A DNA stretch of 64,000 bases from Bisporella sp. PMI_857 (GCA_021307315.1 JAJSPD010000128.1:1-64000), one strand, 5' to 3'; shown: positions 33,447-44,947, counted from the stretch's first letter. The notes: generated by a model from the letters alone, not told the origin. A program made the numbers and translations.

Positions 33447-34471
33447 TCATGCTGTATCATTAGGGTGGAAAACGAGCGTTCGAACTTCAATGCTCTCCCT
33501 CGCCGCTTCATCCTTATATTCCTCATCCACAAATGCACTATGCGGCACTCGTCTCGCTCGTCCATCAGTCTTCGAATCAAAACACTTGATTAACGTGACT
33601 TCATCGGGCGCTTGCCTTGAGATATAATGCCACTTGTGGCCACCGTCGGTTCTGCCTTCTCTTGCAGGTCTCACAGAATAAGTCTCTCCCACACGGTGCG
33701 GATAAATTAGCTTGATAGGCACCAACTCATCCTCTTGCACGGAGTTCGCAGCCGCGACGCCCAGAGGATCTTTGAAGATGGTCTTGATGGGACGCCAGAC
33801 GTTGATGATCTGATAGCGGCCTTTAAGAAGAGTCTCGGCTTCGTCGGGAAGGTGGTGTAAGACGCGGTCTTTGGACGCACTATAGGATTGATCAATGTGC
33901 ACGCGCTGCACCGGACCGCGGAGAGATTGAGATGGTGGAGAATTTGCTGGATCCTTGGAATCATTGACCTTCACACGAGAGTCTACTGCTTGACGACGGA
34001 TCGTGTGGTCAAAGATGAAGATCTTAGTAGCACCAGTTCTAACTACGGATCAGCCTTGACCTCAATTAGAGCTGTTACGATTCATTCTTACGTCTGTTTC
34101 AGAAGTTCTTCGACTTCTGGATAGTAAACAGCCTTGATGTGCTCATCATCCAGAAACTCAGTCTCAGTACTTGTGTGCCTAACAACTTGGAAGCCTATAT
34201 TATCAAGCGTATACTGATCTTCGCGTCCCCTGATGTCGTGAACAACGAGTTCTTGGGAAATTGGCACTCGCTCATAGCTTGCAGGCTTATTCGAATAATT
34301 TGGTTCAGGTTCGGAGCCATCTTCTGGATCTTTGAAATAGTTGAAGACTGCTCTTATATCTCTTGGTGATGAGTTCGAGAACTGGGATGAAGATCCAGCT
34401 ACCTGGACTTGATTTCTCACTGGGAATAAAAGATGAGGCGCAACTGCTGAGTTTTGAGCGACTGATGTCAT
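33447..34471 (-). CDS. AsaB/CmcJ-like oxidoreductase (hydroxylase/desaturase family)
   Basis: Two exons (34092-34471 and 33447-34038) with a 53-nt intron give about 323 residues. The first exon has the family start, IRAVFNYFKDPEDGSEPEPNY, then HDIRGREDQYTLDNIGFQVVRH and YYPEVEELLKQT. The splice continues TGATKIFIFDHTIRR, a conserved His-containing segment. The second exon has VHIDQSY, GRYQIINVWRPIKTI, KLIYPHRVGETYSV and IKCFDSKTDGRARRVPHSAF. This family, named after AsaB (aspergillic acid) and CmcJ (cephamycin methoxylation), is usually found in secondary-metabolite or accessory loci and is thought to act as a non-haem oxygenase. A Fot1-type transposon sits 265 bp upstream of the start codon. 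The gene looks intact. Confidence 0.9.
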
Positions 34472-34736
34472 GCCGTCAGAAAACGATTTGTCACATAGAA
34501 TTTTTGATTCGAGATAATGGAGTGCTGATAAAGTGCATGAAAGCAGGCGATGTGTATCTTTGATGAGAGCTTATATTTGTTCAGGGAATTTGTTGATTTC
34601 AAATGCAATAGCACGACAGGATTAGAAATCCCTGTTAATCGGCTCCTTTGGCCATTTGATAGGTACGAAAAAATAGTTGCACATTGCGTGATGCTGATAA
34701 TCACAGGGCAACCAACGGTTATTGAAATGTGGGGTA

Positions 34737-36920
34737 ACCGAGATCCCGTGACAAATCCCGTCCCGCATCAAATCCCACTCAAAAATACATTCTATATAAA
34801 TCTTCAAACATGAATAACTACGCCAAATCAGACGTTATTGACAAAGCTGTTGATTCAATTCGATCAGGGGAGTTTCTAAATGCTTCCCAAGCAGCGGCAC
34901 ACTTTGGATGTGATCGTACGTCGATTAGCAAAAGGCTGAAGGGTCAAACCTGTCATAAAGCCCATGCAGACTCTGTTGGCCGACAATGCCTTACAGACCT
35001 TCAGGAACGAGAGCTCATTCGTAGGATTAACTATTTGAGTGAAAGGCAAATGCCTCCTACTAGTAGAATAGTCAGGAACCTTGCGGAAGAGCTAAGAGGA
35101 GAGAGTGTGGGGAAGAACTGGGTCGGCCAATTTGTAGCTCGGCATAAATCGGAACTTAAATCGATGTACTTGCGTAACATTGATAATTTGCGAGTTGCCG
35201 CTGAATATGAGCCTATGTTTCAATTGTTTTATGACAACGTAAGTCACTTGGTTTTGTGGTTGATTTAATATTAATTTTTGAGAGAGTAATTGGCTGACTA
35301 GCTACGTTCCGCAGCTGGAGCGTACAATTGAAAAATATCAAATAACAGCCGACAATATATATAATTTTGATGAAAAAGGATTTCTTATAGGAATAGGTCG
35401 TATGATGAAAAGGATTACAAGCCAACAAGCTATAAATAAGCTGGGTGGAATGAAAAATCGTCAAGACGGCAATCGAGAGTTTATTAGTTGCCTGGCCTGC
35501 ATTTCAGCAATAGGGAAAACTATTCCTCCTCTCTTGATCTACAAAGGATCAAATCACCAATTGCAATCTAGTTGGCTTGAAAACGTCAATAAAGATTCAA
35601 ATACTTATTTTGCTTCATCTGAGAATGGATGGAGTAGTAATAAACTCGGCATGGAGTGGCTAGAGAAGGTGTTTAATCGCCATACTCAGCCAGCTAGTCC
35701 TCGATCTAGGCGTCTATTAATAGTAGATGGCCATTCTAGTCATGTGAATTACGAATTCGTCGAATGGGCCGATCGCCACCGCATAATCATATTGATTTTA
35801 CCACCACATTCTACACACAAATTGCAACCTCTCGATGTTGGCCTGTTCGGCCCTCTTGCTACAGCTTACTCTGTACGACTCGATATGCTATTGGCGGGCA
35901 GCGGTGGCCTTACAACTATGAGTAAAAGCATGTTCTTTGATCTATTCAAGCCTTCTTTTGATGAAGTTTTTTCCGAAAAGAATATCCAGCATGCTTTTCA
36001 AAAGCCTGGTATTTGGCCAGTCAATCGGGAAGATATGATCAATTCAGTACGACGTATCAAAAAGCCTATTGCGGAAAGGGTTCCTAATACGATTTCTACG
36101 CCTACAAACTCCAGAACTGTACGTTTGGCTCTGAAGGCATATCAACAGAATCCTGGTGAAGACGTCATACAAAAAGTGTTCAAGGGGCTGGAAACCGCAA
36201 TTGCAAAAGCTGATATCGCGGAACATGAGAATAAGGGGTTACGAGAAGCTATTATATATGAGAAATCAAAAAGAAAAAGAGGCCGAAAGCTTGATTTAAG
36301 TGGAGAACCTGATCAAGGAACTATTGTGTATTCGCCAGCTAAAGTCGAGAGAATCAAAGAATACCAATTAGGGAAAGAAAATAAAGCTAAAGCTATAGAG
36401 GATCAAAAGAAAGCTCGAAAGGTTCAAATTGAACTTAATAAAGCTATCAAAGTCAAAAAAGTAGAGGAAAAGGAAGCTCGACTAGCTGAAGCTCAATTAC
36501 AGAGAGAGGAGGCCGACCAGAATTTTCTTCGATTAGAGTCACCAGCCAAGAAGTCGCTTTCTACTACTATTACACCTAACTTGGCTTCACAAGAGATGAC
36601 AAAACCTCAAAAGGCATCTATTAAAGCTTCTTCAACTTCAAAGCCTAGGAAAAAAGCTCAAAATCAAGTAGTAGACAAGGAGGTTGTTGTAGAAGAGGTG
36701 GTGCGGAAAAATCGAGTTGGAAGGGCAATTAAGCTACCATTACGCTTTCAAGAATCTTCTCCTTTGTAAAAATGATACAACAAATTATTATAAATCGATT
36801 GAGCCTACTTTCATTGTATATAGATTTGTGGTTGATTTTTTATTAATTTTTTACTATAAGTTCAATTGATAAATTTGAGTGGGATTTGATGCGGGACGGG
36901 ATTTGTCACGGGATCTCGGT
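34737..36920 (+). mobile_element. Fot1/pogo-type DNA transposon, apparently complete
   Basis: The 2,184-bp element is bounded by 47-bp terminal inverted repeats that are identical at both ends. The left copy starts ACCGAGATCCCGTGACAAAT and runs to 34783; the right copy occupies 36874-36920. TA is duplicated at 34735-34736 and 36921-36922. It carries one intact two-exon transposase gene. Perfect TIRs and an unbroken frame point to recent movement and possible activity. It has inserted between the AsaB-like gene and a gene-free gap before the UBC7 gene. Confidence 0.95.
34810..36769 (+). CDS. Fot1/pogo-type transposase (DDE superfamily)
   Basis: Exons 34810-35238 and 35315-36769 give about 627 residues. 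Residues about 1-55 form a Psq-type helix-turn-helix (FLNASQAAAHFGCDRTSISK). Residues about 60-130 are a CENP-B-type DNA-binding region (SVGKNWVGQFVARHKSELKS). The DDE_1 core has catalytic Asp residues at about 162 (NFDEKGF), 281 (LIVDGHSSH) and 317 (KLQPLDVGLFGPL), a DD35D spacing as known for Fot1/pogo enzymes. The C-terminal about 200 residues are Lys/Glu-rich, probably coiled coil, with basic patches. The 76-nt intron begins with GTAAGT just after FYDN and must be removed to reach the first Asp. No stop or frameshift is seen. It would cut and reinsert the element at TA sites. Confidence 0.93.
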
Positions 36921-37654
36921 TATTGCTCTCAAATCAAGACATACAGCCTCTCTTAATCATTAAACAAGAATGAATATTAATAATAAATAGGGACTATGTT
37001 TGTTCGGCATCGTTGGGAACGAACTTCCAGTCTTTCGATTCTGGCAGAGACCTAGGAGGTTAGCTTGAAGTCTGGTAAGCGCTTGTAGCACTCTGGAATT
37101 GATCGTACAGCAATAGAACACTCAAGCAGAGAATGTGTGGGGATGCTTGCAAAAGTACCAAAGATAGTCTAGCCAACTTTGATTGTGGCTTCTAGTGTGT
37201 CTCCTTTCCTAACGAGTTGTTACTTGAATGCATGCAGGCCCTTACCATGGACAAAGAACAATATGAACTGCTTCTCAACTCAAGGTGGAATTGATGGATA
37301 TCAAAGCACTTATTTTTGATAGCGTGAACTTCGAAGTCAAAATGTGAAGTCTTCACTAATATTAACAATATAAGTCCAGTTTCCTAGACTAGCCCAAAAT
37401 AAGCGTGGAAAGTTTAAGCGCAGACCCCTTTCTGGCAGGCGGTCGTTGCCAGACCGGCACTATCGACACCAGTCTCCACGAGTCCTCAACCCCATTCGAT
37501 CGAGACTCGCCGTCAACATTCCAAAATATTCTCTCTGGTCATTGCCTCTCGCCTTTGTTTTACTCACTGGCTTACCGCATAAGACAGTCGATCACCAAGA
37601 TCTATCTTCAGCTTTTTGCGCAGGTTCATTCTCAACTCTCCATCATCCTACAAT
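36921..37654. other. Intergenic, no gene recognised
   Basis: Promoter region of the UBC7-type gene. Overlapping short frames only. Confidence 0.45.
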
Positions 37655-38408
37655 ATGGCAACCTCCGCCGCAGCGACACTCCTCGCGAACCACTTCAAAC
37701 AGATGAAGAACGCAAAAGACCTCCCAGGTATCTCATGCGGGCTCATTGATGGCAATATCTTTAAGTGGGAAGTCATACTCATGATCAACGAGGACGACAA
37801 TCGCTATTATGGAGGTACTTTCACCTCTCTTCCCTTGCCATCACGGCATCTTCGTCTTCCCTTCCCCTCCCCACTGGTGCCAAAGCAATATTTATAAATC
37901 AGGAAGGGAATATGCTAATGAAAGACAAAACTAGGAGGCAACTTCCGCTGCATCCTTGCCTTCCCCCAGGACTACCCCCACATGCCACCAACCCTCACCT
38001 TCCAAACACCGATCCCCTTCCACCCAAACATCTATGAGAACGGCCAGCTCTGCATTAGCATCCTTCACCCGCCAGGAGAGGACCCATACGGATATGAGAG
38101 CGGTGCTGAGCGGTGGACGCCTGGTATGTATCTTTCCCTCCCCCGAGTCACCTTCTCCTCTCTATAAGTAGATTGACAAAGCTTGATATGATCCCTGAAG
38201 ATGTGATGGGATTGAGGGCTAACGATAGAAAGTTCAAACCCCTGAATCAATCCTTATCTCTGTCATCTCCCTTTTGCACTCCCCGAACGATGAGTCACCC
38301 GCGAACGTCGAGGCCGGCAAGTTGTGGCGCGAGGAGCAAACCAATGGGAACAAGGAATTTAAGCGCAGGTGTAGGAAGTGTGTTCGGGAGAGTTTGGGGG
38401 AGGATTAG
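37655..38408 (+). CDS. ubc7: Ubiquitin-conjugating enzyme E2, UBC7/UBE2G type
   Basis: Three exons (37655-37814, 37935-38123, 38233-38408) give about 174 residues. The UBC fold is complete: helix 1 ([16 protein letters not shown]), [30 protein letters not shown], then the HPN motif and catalytic Cys near residue 93 ([16 protein letters not shown]). Right after it comes the acidic loop [17 protein letters not shown] that marks the Ubc7/Cdc34 class. The third exon has [20 protein letters not shown] and a C-terminal helix ([17 protein letters not shown]). UBC7 enzymes build K48-linked chains in ER-associated degradation with Cue1-type and Hrd1/Doa10 partners. The first acceptor could be three bases later (37938), removing one Gly. 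Introns are 120 and 109 nt, longer than neighbours. Confidence 0.93.
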
Positions 38409-39180
38409 TGAGTTTCTGAGCTGAGGGAGGCGAGGTGTCGTGCATGGCGGTATTCGGGGAGTGAGTGTCATTGGGGCGGGATAGATAGGGGGTAAAGAGC
38501 ATTGGGCGGCGTTTTTTGAGCGTTTTTTTAGAATAGGCGTCAAGGGGTGCATTGGGACTTAAGGTCCACAGCGTTAGCGATACCAGAATTTATTCTAAGA
38601 GCGAACTTGGAGAGAGTGGGGTGTGGTGTCAGGCATTTTTGCAAAAAGAATATGTCGAGTTGCCTTTGAGTAATTTTGAGTAACTTGATACAATCTGCAA
38701 AGAAAACGCGGAATATAAGCCATTCATATAGGGAGGTCTCGAATATCTGAGTATGTTTCAGATAAACGCCAAACTTTGAATAACAGCAGCTTTATGAGTA
38801 TTTGTCCATATTTCATGTTTGGGAGACTTGGCATCAGAATAAATGCAAAACTAATGTAGATTCTCGATACCTATAGAAGGGGGAATCAAATCCATAATGT
38901 CAACGCCATACTCTCAAGAACAAAGCTTTCATACTACAGACACTCTTCCTCTTCAGGCCATGCAAGCATCTGTGCTGGCCTTAAAACAAATGGTTGTCGC
39001 TCCTGGTCGACGCAAACGAATCGTTGTTCTCCTGCAACCCAGTCAGAATTCACGCACTTCCATCACGGCTCTTCCGGTAGCTGGCCTAAGGCAACCATCA
39101 GCGACCGTTCTTTAATTGTACATTCTGAATTGACGGATGAAGATGAGTGAGAAGCAGGGTGATAGATGATGGGAGGTGAA
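38409..39180. other. Intergenic between convergent genes
   Basis: 3' flanks of the E2 gene and the BAR gene. The short frame near 38897-39115 has no recognised family. Confidence 0.5.
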
Positions 39181-40456
39181 TTAGGCAGAGAAATCCTGGG
39201 AGCGCTTTACCTCTTGCTCGACCTGCAAACCATCAACAACTGGTGCGAGCTCGCTCAAGATCTCGTATGCCTTCTTGTGGAACTCAAGTTGCGCGGCGAT
39301 CAAATCAGCGAGGTTACGGAGGGGCTCGGGGGTATCGAGGACCTATTTATGTTAGCTTGTATGCATATTATAACAGGATATGAAGGCAGATTACATTCTT
39401 CATAACGCCGACAGCTTCTTCTGTTTGGCCAACAAATTCATCCTCGGCTTGCTCAATTTCAACTCTAGCCTCCTCACTGGCGAGCTCCTCCTCATGGCCA
39501 TGCTCCTTCTGCTGACCTGGAAGGTGCCATCCGCCAGTCTTGGACTTGGCTTTGGCAGCATCAAGCAACAGTCTCGAGTTCTCGACACTCTTCCTGGCAC
39601 GGGTTGCGAACATGAGGTTGGTGTTCAGGGTTGTGCTCCAGCCTGCAAGGAAGCGGCTCTGGATCTGCGAATCTTGGGCGAGTCTAGCTTCGCCGACACG
39701 CTCACTAGCTAAAGCATATTTTTCGAGTGCAGTTGCGAGAGGGTCTTCACCGGCACCACTATTTTGCTGTTGCAAGAGCTGACTGCTCGCCAAACTGGCT
39801 CGCGCGATGGCATGGTTGAAGGTCTTTGGTTGTGGTTTAGCGGACGGTGGAGCTGTAAGGGCAGCTTGAGCTTCTGCTGGAGTAGTTGCAGAGGTCAGGA
39901 GTTGGACCTTCTCACTGACAGTTCGGCTGAGATCGGTAAATGACTATGCTACTATTAGCAGATGCAAAGACAGCAAATGCAAGGCTATCTAACCTCCTTG
40001 ATGTTATTGGGATAATCGTAGGCTTCATTTGAGTATTGGTTGCTGGCACAGATTGTCAGCCCCCTGCGGTATTAACGGATAGACAATGTAGATCACTCAC
40101 GTAACCTGAAGCATCTTCTGGTGAACCTGCTTCAAAGCATCAACCCGCTTCTCCAATTCAATATAATCGGGAGGAAGCTGAGTCTGTTCATTTGGTAAGC
40201 TTCTATCCGCGATATATAGGGGTCGTCCATTGCTCCAACCTTATCCTCAGCTTGCCCAAGCTGTTCCTTCACATATTGCTGAGTGCGTGCTGCGAACGGG
40301 GTGAACGATGCGCTGTAGAATTAGGTCAGCTTCGAATCCCTAGGAGATATGAGGACTGCCGTAGGCAGCTAGAAAGAGCTTCACAGAGCCGTTCCTTAGG
40401 ATTGATTAGGATGCAACTAACGTAAAGTTCTTTCCAAAGGAATTGATTTTGTCCAT
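39181..40456 (-). CDS. BAR-domain membrane-curvature protein
   Basis: Six exons (40422-40456, 40240-40312, 40101-40183, 39994-40042, 39395-39943, 39181-39342) close in phase to about 316 residues. The start is MDKINSFGKNFT followed by ASFTPFAARTQQYVKEQLG, the N-terminal amphipathic and first BAR helix region. DYIELEKRVDALKQVHQKML and long charged helices (ARARKSVENSRLLLDAAKAK, EEARVEIEQAEDEFVGQTEE) complete the BAR fold. The C-terminal helix is LRNLADLIAAQLEFHKKAYE. Related fungal proteins (Gvp36-like) act in Golgi/endosome trafficking by sensing membrane curvature. An Ala/Pro-rich insertion (TTPAEAQAALTAPPSAKPQP) lies in the middle. The final exon could be longer if GTAAAG after VEQE is a donor, but the stop at 39181 is the simplest reading. 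Confidence 0.85.
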
Positions 40457-41046
40457 GATTGCGTTTGGTTTGCGTATTGAGTGATGGTATCTCTTTTCAT
40501 AGAGGTTTGATTATTCCGGGTGAAGTCTGGTCTTGGGCAAGGAGACGCGAACACCTTACGTAAGGATCTTAGCGACAGGATCAGCGTTTACACGTGATAT
40601 GGGATTGCTGTACAATACGATTGCTTTGCAGTTAGGGAACTGAATTTTACTTGTTCCAATTCACTTAAATGAGTCTAAATGTTCTGAGCAACTATAGTTT
40701 CACTCCCCAATAAGCTTGATGGCAAGTATTCTATGGAATACATGAAGCAACCCTCAATATATGTTACCCACCAAACCCTAATCCTAGCCCTGATGCAGGG
40801 CAAGTAACTTGCGATTTCTCTGGTTAGGCGCCTCCAAGGTGCCCAATATTGTAGATGCACAACAGCAGCAGTCTCGGTTCTTCGTTAGATTTCCTGCTCA
40901 CTGACAAAGAGTTGTTCGCTTGTCTATAGTTGAGGATAGAATTATTGCGGCTTGAGATTCTCAGTTCTCAGATAGAACTTCAAAGTTCGCTTTGATTGTC
41001 TACATACTTAACCCCAAGTCCAAGTCCTCACAGTAAATACTCAATC
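40457..41046. other. Intergenic, no gene recognised
   Basis: Promoter side of the BAR gene and 3' flank of arg2. Confidence 0.5.
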
Positions 41047-43338
41047 CTAGTCCAATACGGCCTTATTATCAGCCCAAGATGGCTCAATGTTTCTACATAC
41101 CCCTTCATAGTCTCGGAACCGCTGCGGGTCTAGTGTCAAATCTGGCGTGGTCCAAAACATAGTCCATCCAGTATCTGGTAACTTCCATGTTCCTCTTGAT
41201 CTCTCAAAGTACCACTTATTCACCACATTTGTCTTTCGAGATCTCCAACATACTCCTTGAGGAAAGCAGTCTCTGACCATTGCCTTGAAAACAACATCAG
41301 CTGTTCCACCACTGCCCTGGCTTCGTTTTAATACTGCAAATTTATCGAGATATGGCACCATACGTGCTCTGCTTTCTAAGCTGCCGTCATCGACAACATC
41401 TGGAGGTGTCTCCCATGTCAATAAAGCCCCACCTTCATACTCTCCAGCAATGATAACCCCGGCTATGCGGTGGTTGACTCGTTTGAGATAATCCTGCACA
41501 TCGAGTTTCCTCCCGAACGAGTCTTCAATAAGATGAACAAGGCGAGGAAGATCAATATGTGAGTCTGTCAAGGTCAAATTTGGCTTCCCAGGTCGAGGTG
41601 GCTCCCATGGAGTAATTCTAGGGTCCGGGAAGATAGAGACAGGCATCCCATGTTTAGCAAAAGTGGTTGGGGTAACATGAGCAAGCTCTAATTTAGCTGA
41701 TGTCACAGGACCAAGCCGTCCTACGGGCAACGAGGACGAAAAGATGGGCTTATCCGTTAGAAGGTTGTGAATCAGAGGATTTCGTTGTCGTCGCGTCCCA
41801 ACACCAGCTGCTTGGAAAGGAATGTCTGGTTGTTTGCCAGAGTTTGCAGCTTCATCAGGCGTAGTCAGCAAAGCAGAAGAACTAGGAGGGAGTATTGCAA
41901 GAACAGAGCGAACCAGCTCCAGGTTAAGCATATGTCGATTATACTCGTTCTTTCGGGTATCGGACCAAGACTTGACAGTAGATGACTGAGGAGTTGACCC
42001 AAGCTCACTATCCACGAGCTTCGAGGACGGATTACTTGAGCTCAGTTCAGAGATCTTCGATTGTTCAGCTCTTGTTTCCAATGCGATGGCATTCTTAGAA
42101 AACCCTCCACGAGCAAGATCTTGTTTAGCGGACTCAAACTCCTGCTCCATGTTCAAGAAAACATGATAGCCATTTTCACGATCTGAGGCCGGAATGCCAC
42201 CGAGAGGATCCAGGATGATCAGTCTATCTAAAGACACCTCTTTTGGTAAGCTCTGCCGGCGTTGCTTGGCGATACTTGGAGCTTCATCTGGTAAACCTGA
42301 TGCCACTCCAGCAAATTCTCTTGTGAGTGCCAACACAACCTCGTTCGCAGAAATAGAGACTGATACATGAGTACTTTCAATGTATCCTGTACATGGAATA
42401 ACAGGTATCAATCCTCGTCTCAGAGGCTTCATTAATAGTTCGCGCATAGTAACATGGACATTACTACAATGATACGCAGGATTTCCTGGATTTTTCACCT
42501 CCTCAAAGATTCCGATAACACTATTGACAAGTCTTGCACCTCCATGGCCGTCGAATGCAGCGACAATTCTATTGGCTTGTTTGTCGGCATTGCTTCGCCA
42601 TTCCAGATCTGCTGAGGAGCTCAACTTGATTTGCTCACTGCATTCAACCACCACAACGCTCGTCAAACCTAGCCGGTTTAGTTGTGATATTGTACGGCCT
42701 ATTCCTTTTAGTGTTTCATCATGGAGGCTTTCAGGTGCCCGGATCTTAACCAATGCAATGTGTAGTTGGGGTTGTATAGCTGGCTTGGCTTGTGTTTCTG
42801 GCTGCTGAACAAATTTTGGGCTGTCCTGCACAGCTCGAGCGTTTCCGTAGAAACCACCAAGATTCACTTCATTACCGTGCGATATTGGCACTGGCGTATC
42901 AGTTATAGCAGAAGGTTTTGGCAGAGGCTTCTCCTGTGGAGGCATGAATCGCTGAATGTAGGCTTTCGCATCACGTTTCGTAGCCGACGAGCCGAGCACA
43001 GATATAAAGAAGTCCTACAAAATGTTAGAAGTTACCCACAGCTCTAGATTGAGTCACATACCCTATCCAGTGCCTTTGCTTCTTTCTTAGCCTTCTGCTT
43101 GCTAGACAGATCTCGAACATGTTCTCTGGTCAATTCATCCCTCAAATGACTCGCAGCTGGTCTCACAGTAGCCAGGTGTCGTACTTGACCATTATTAACC
43201 TCTTCTAAGCGTCTTCCTCGCCGCGTCCAAGATTGTATCTACGTACTCAGTAATGCCTCACCGCTAGTACACTGATTGACTCACATTATGACCAGCCGCT
43301 TCTTTGCCCTTCTTGAAGGCTAAGTTTTGCAAGTTCAT
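41047..43338 (-). CDS. arg2: N-acetylglutamate synthase, mitochondrial
   Basis: Three exons (43285-43338, 43062-43238, 41047-43014) give about 732 residues. The basic N-terminus ([29 protein letters not shown]) fits a mitochondrial presequence. The conserved start of the mature protein is [20 protein letters not shown]. An amino-acid-kinase-like domain follows ([33 protein letters not shown]). The C-terminal NAT (DUF619) domain has [43 protein letters not shown] and [17 protein letters not shown]. The enzyme acetylates glutamate with acetyl-CoA, the first step of arginine synthesis, and works in mitochondria with N-acetylglutamate kinase. Exact GCN4/CPC1 sites lie in both introns (43277-43283, TGACTCA; 43050-43056, TGAGTCA). 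Confidence 0.93.
43277..43283. promoter_or_regulatory. GCN4/CPC1-type site in arg2 intron 1
   Basis: The exact heptamer TGACTCA (TGAGTCA on the coding strand) overlaps the 5' splice site GTGAGTCA of intron 1. A second exact copy is in intron 2 at 43050-43056. Arginine genes in ascomycetes are known targets of GCN4/CPC1 general amino-acid control. Function inside an intron is inference. Confidence 0.35.
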
Positions 43339-43494
43339 TGCGCATATTGGCACAATGTCATGAGTAGACAAGCATTACAAATTTGTAGGGAGAGGAATAT
43401 TGCTTAAGGTTTCATGATTGGCGGGTGAGCAAAAATGTTTGTACCTCATCGTACATCATTTTTGTATACGGCAGTACCTGAAAGCCAAGAAGTA

Positions 43495-43652
43495 CAGTAG
43501 GGTGCAAAAAGTGTCGAACCCCCCCCCCCTTGCTAGCGCGGTTGCTTCAGGGGAGTAAAAATGCGTACATTAAAAACTGCAGCCCTGAAACTGCGTATAT
43601 ATGGTCACGCTAGCAGGGGGAGGGGTCGACACTTTTTGCACCCTATGTACTG
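43495..43652. mobile_element. Small MITE in arg2/dehydrogenase divergent promoter
   Basis: The left end reads CAGTAGGGTGCAAAAAGTGT and the right end in reverse complement CAGTACATAGGGTGCAAAAA followed by GTGTCGA. The two ends differ by a 4-bp indel and then match through TGCTAGCG. TA flanks both ends (43493-43494 and 43653-43654). The 158-bp element contains an 11-C run and no coding frame. CAGT ends and TA duplication point to the Tc1/mariner class. Confidence 0.75.
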
Positions 43653-43980
43653 TATACCGAAGCCGGCGATAAGATAAGAACCCCGCAATGCACGTGGAGT
43701 TTTCCATGCTATGACTTTTGGGTTCTGGATACCATGAGGGATATTTGATTGAATAAATCACGCCCCCTCGGAAGGAGCATAATTGTCGTAGGCTTTGAAG
43801 TGGATGCCGGATGAATAAGCAGGGAGGTTGTAACATATTGAAAAATAATACGGCTTGAAATCCCTGCGCTACTTACTAATTTGATATCTCCTCATCATCC
43901 TGCAGCAACATCAGACATCCGAAGAGAGAAGGCTTAAGTGCATAAAAACTTGGTCGTCTGATTTGTTTATATATATCATA
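43653..43980 (+). promoter_or_regulatory. Promoter region of the dehydrogenase-like gene
   Basis: This 328-bp stretch separates the MITE from ATG 43981. No specific site was identified, and only an unconvincing minus-strand frame is present. Confidence 0.3.
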
Positions 43981-44947
43981 ATGGCACCACAATTAGGTTG
44001 GATTGGCCTAGGAAACATGGGAAGAGTAAGTGTCTTCCTACGACCTCGAAGCAGCTTTCGACTCATTCGCCTAGGGAATGTGTAAGAATCTCGTTGGAAA
44101 GGGCCAATTGGACAAACCCCTCATAATATACAACCGCACGGAAAAGCGATCCACGGATCTGAGCAAGTCTTTTCCGGAAGGAAAACTAGCCGTGGCCACC
44201 TCAATCGGTGATCTCGTCTCTAAATCAGACATTATTTTCACCTGTCTGGGTGACGACGCAGCTGTCAGTGACTCGATTAACACAGCGCTACAAATCAATG
44301 TCACAGGCAAGCTCTTCGTGGACTGCTCTACGGTACATCCGGACACCAGTGAAGCTCTCGCCAAGAAGATCACTGAAGCTGGTGGCGAGTTTGTAGCCTG
44401 TCCAGTTTTTGGCGCACCGCCTATGGCCGAAAGTGGACAACTGATCTGTGTCCTTGCTGGACCCTCAAAATCTGTTGATAAAGTGAAGCCGTATACGACT
44501 GGTGTTGTGGGCCGAGCAATCGTCGATTTTAGCAACCAGCCAGTAGGCAAAGCCACCCTCCTCAAGGTAGTTGGCAATACTTTCATCTTCAACATGGTCG
44601 AAGCCCTATCTGAAGGTCATGTCCTGGCCGAGAAATCGGGCTTGGGTAGTGAAAATCTGCATCAGTTTATTGAAACATTGTTTCCTGGTCCGTATACAGC
44701 ATATAGCACCAGGATGATGAGTGGTGATTATTATAAGCGGGAAGAGCCCCTGATGCCAGTTGATTGGGCGAGGAAGGATATTCGACATGCAAGAGCACTT
44801 GCTGAGAAAGCTGGAGTGAGATTAGGAGATTTAGAGGTCGCTGATGAGCATTTGAAGGAGGTCAAAGAGCATATGGGGCCAAGAGGAGACATAGCTTCCA
44901 TTTATGGAGCCGTGCGGAAAGAGGGAGGTCTCAAGTTTGAAAACTAG
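43981..44947 (+). CDS. 3-hydroxyisobutyrate dehydrogenase-like / 6PGDH-family oxidoreductase
   Basis: Two exons (43981-44025 and 44075-44947) with a 49-nt intron give about 305 residues. The N-terminal Rossmann motif is LGWIGLGNMGRGM (GxGxxG). The substrate segment is FVDCSTVHPDTS and VACPVFGAPPMAESGQLICVLAGP. The catalytic Lys region is KATLLKVVGNTFIFNMVEAL, with the Lys four residues before the Asn, as in beta-hydroxyacid dehydrogenases. The C-terminal helical domain ends DEHLKEVKEHMGPRGDIASI. The family uses NAD(P) to oxidise 3-hydroxyisobutyrate, tartronate semialdehyde or related short beta-hydroxyacids. No mitochondrial presequence is seen, so a cytosolic member or a glyoxylate/succinic-semialdehyde-reductase-like role is possible. 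Confidence 0.9.

Noticed and set aside
42524..43047. Two frames of about 94 codons antisense to arg2
   Set aside because: Shadow frames of a well-supported gene.
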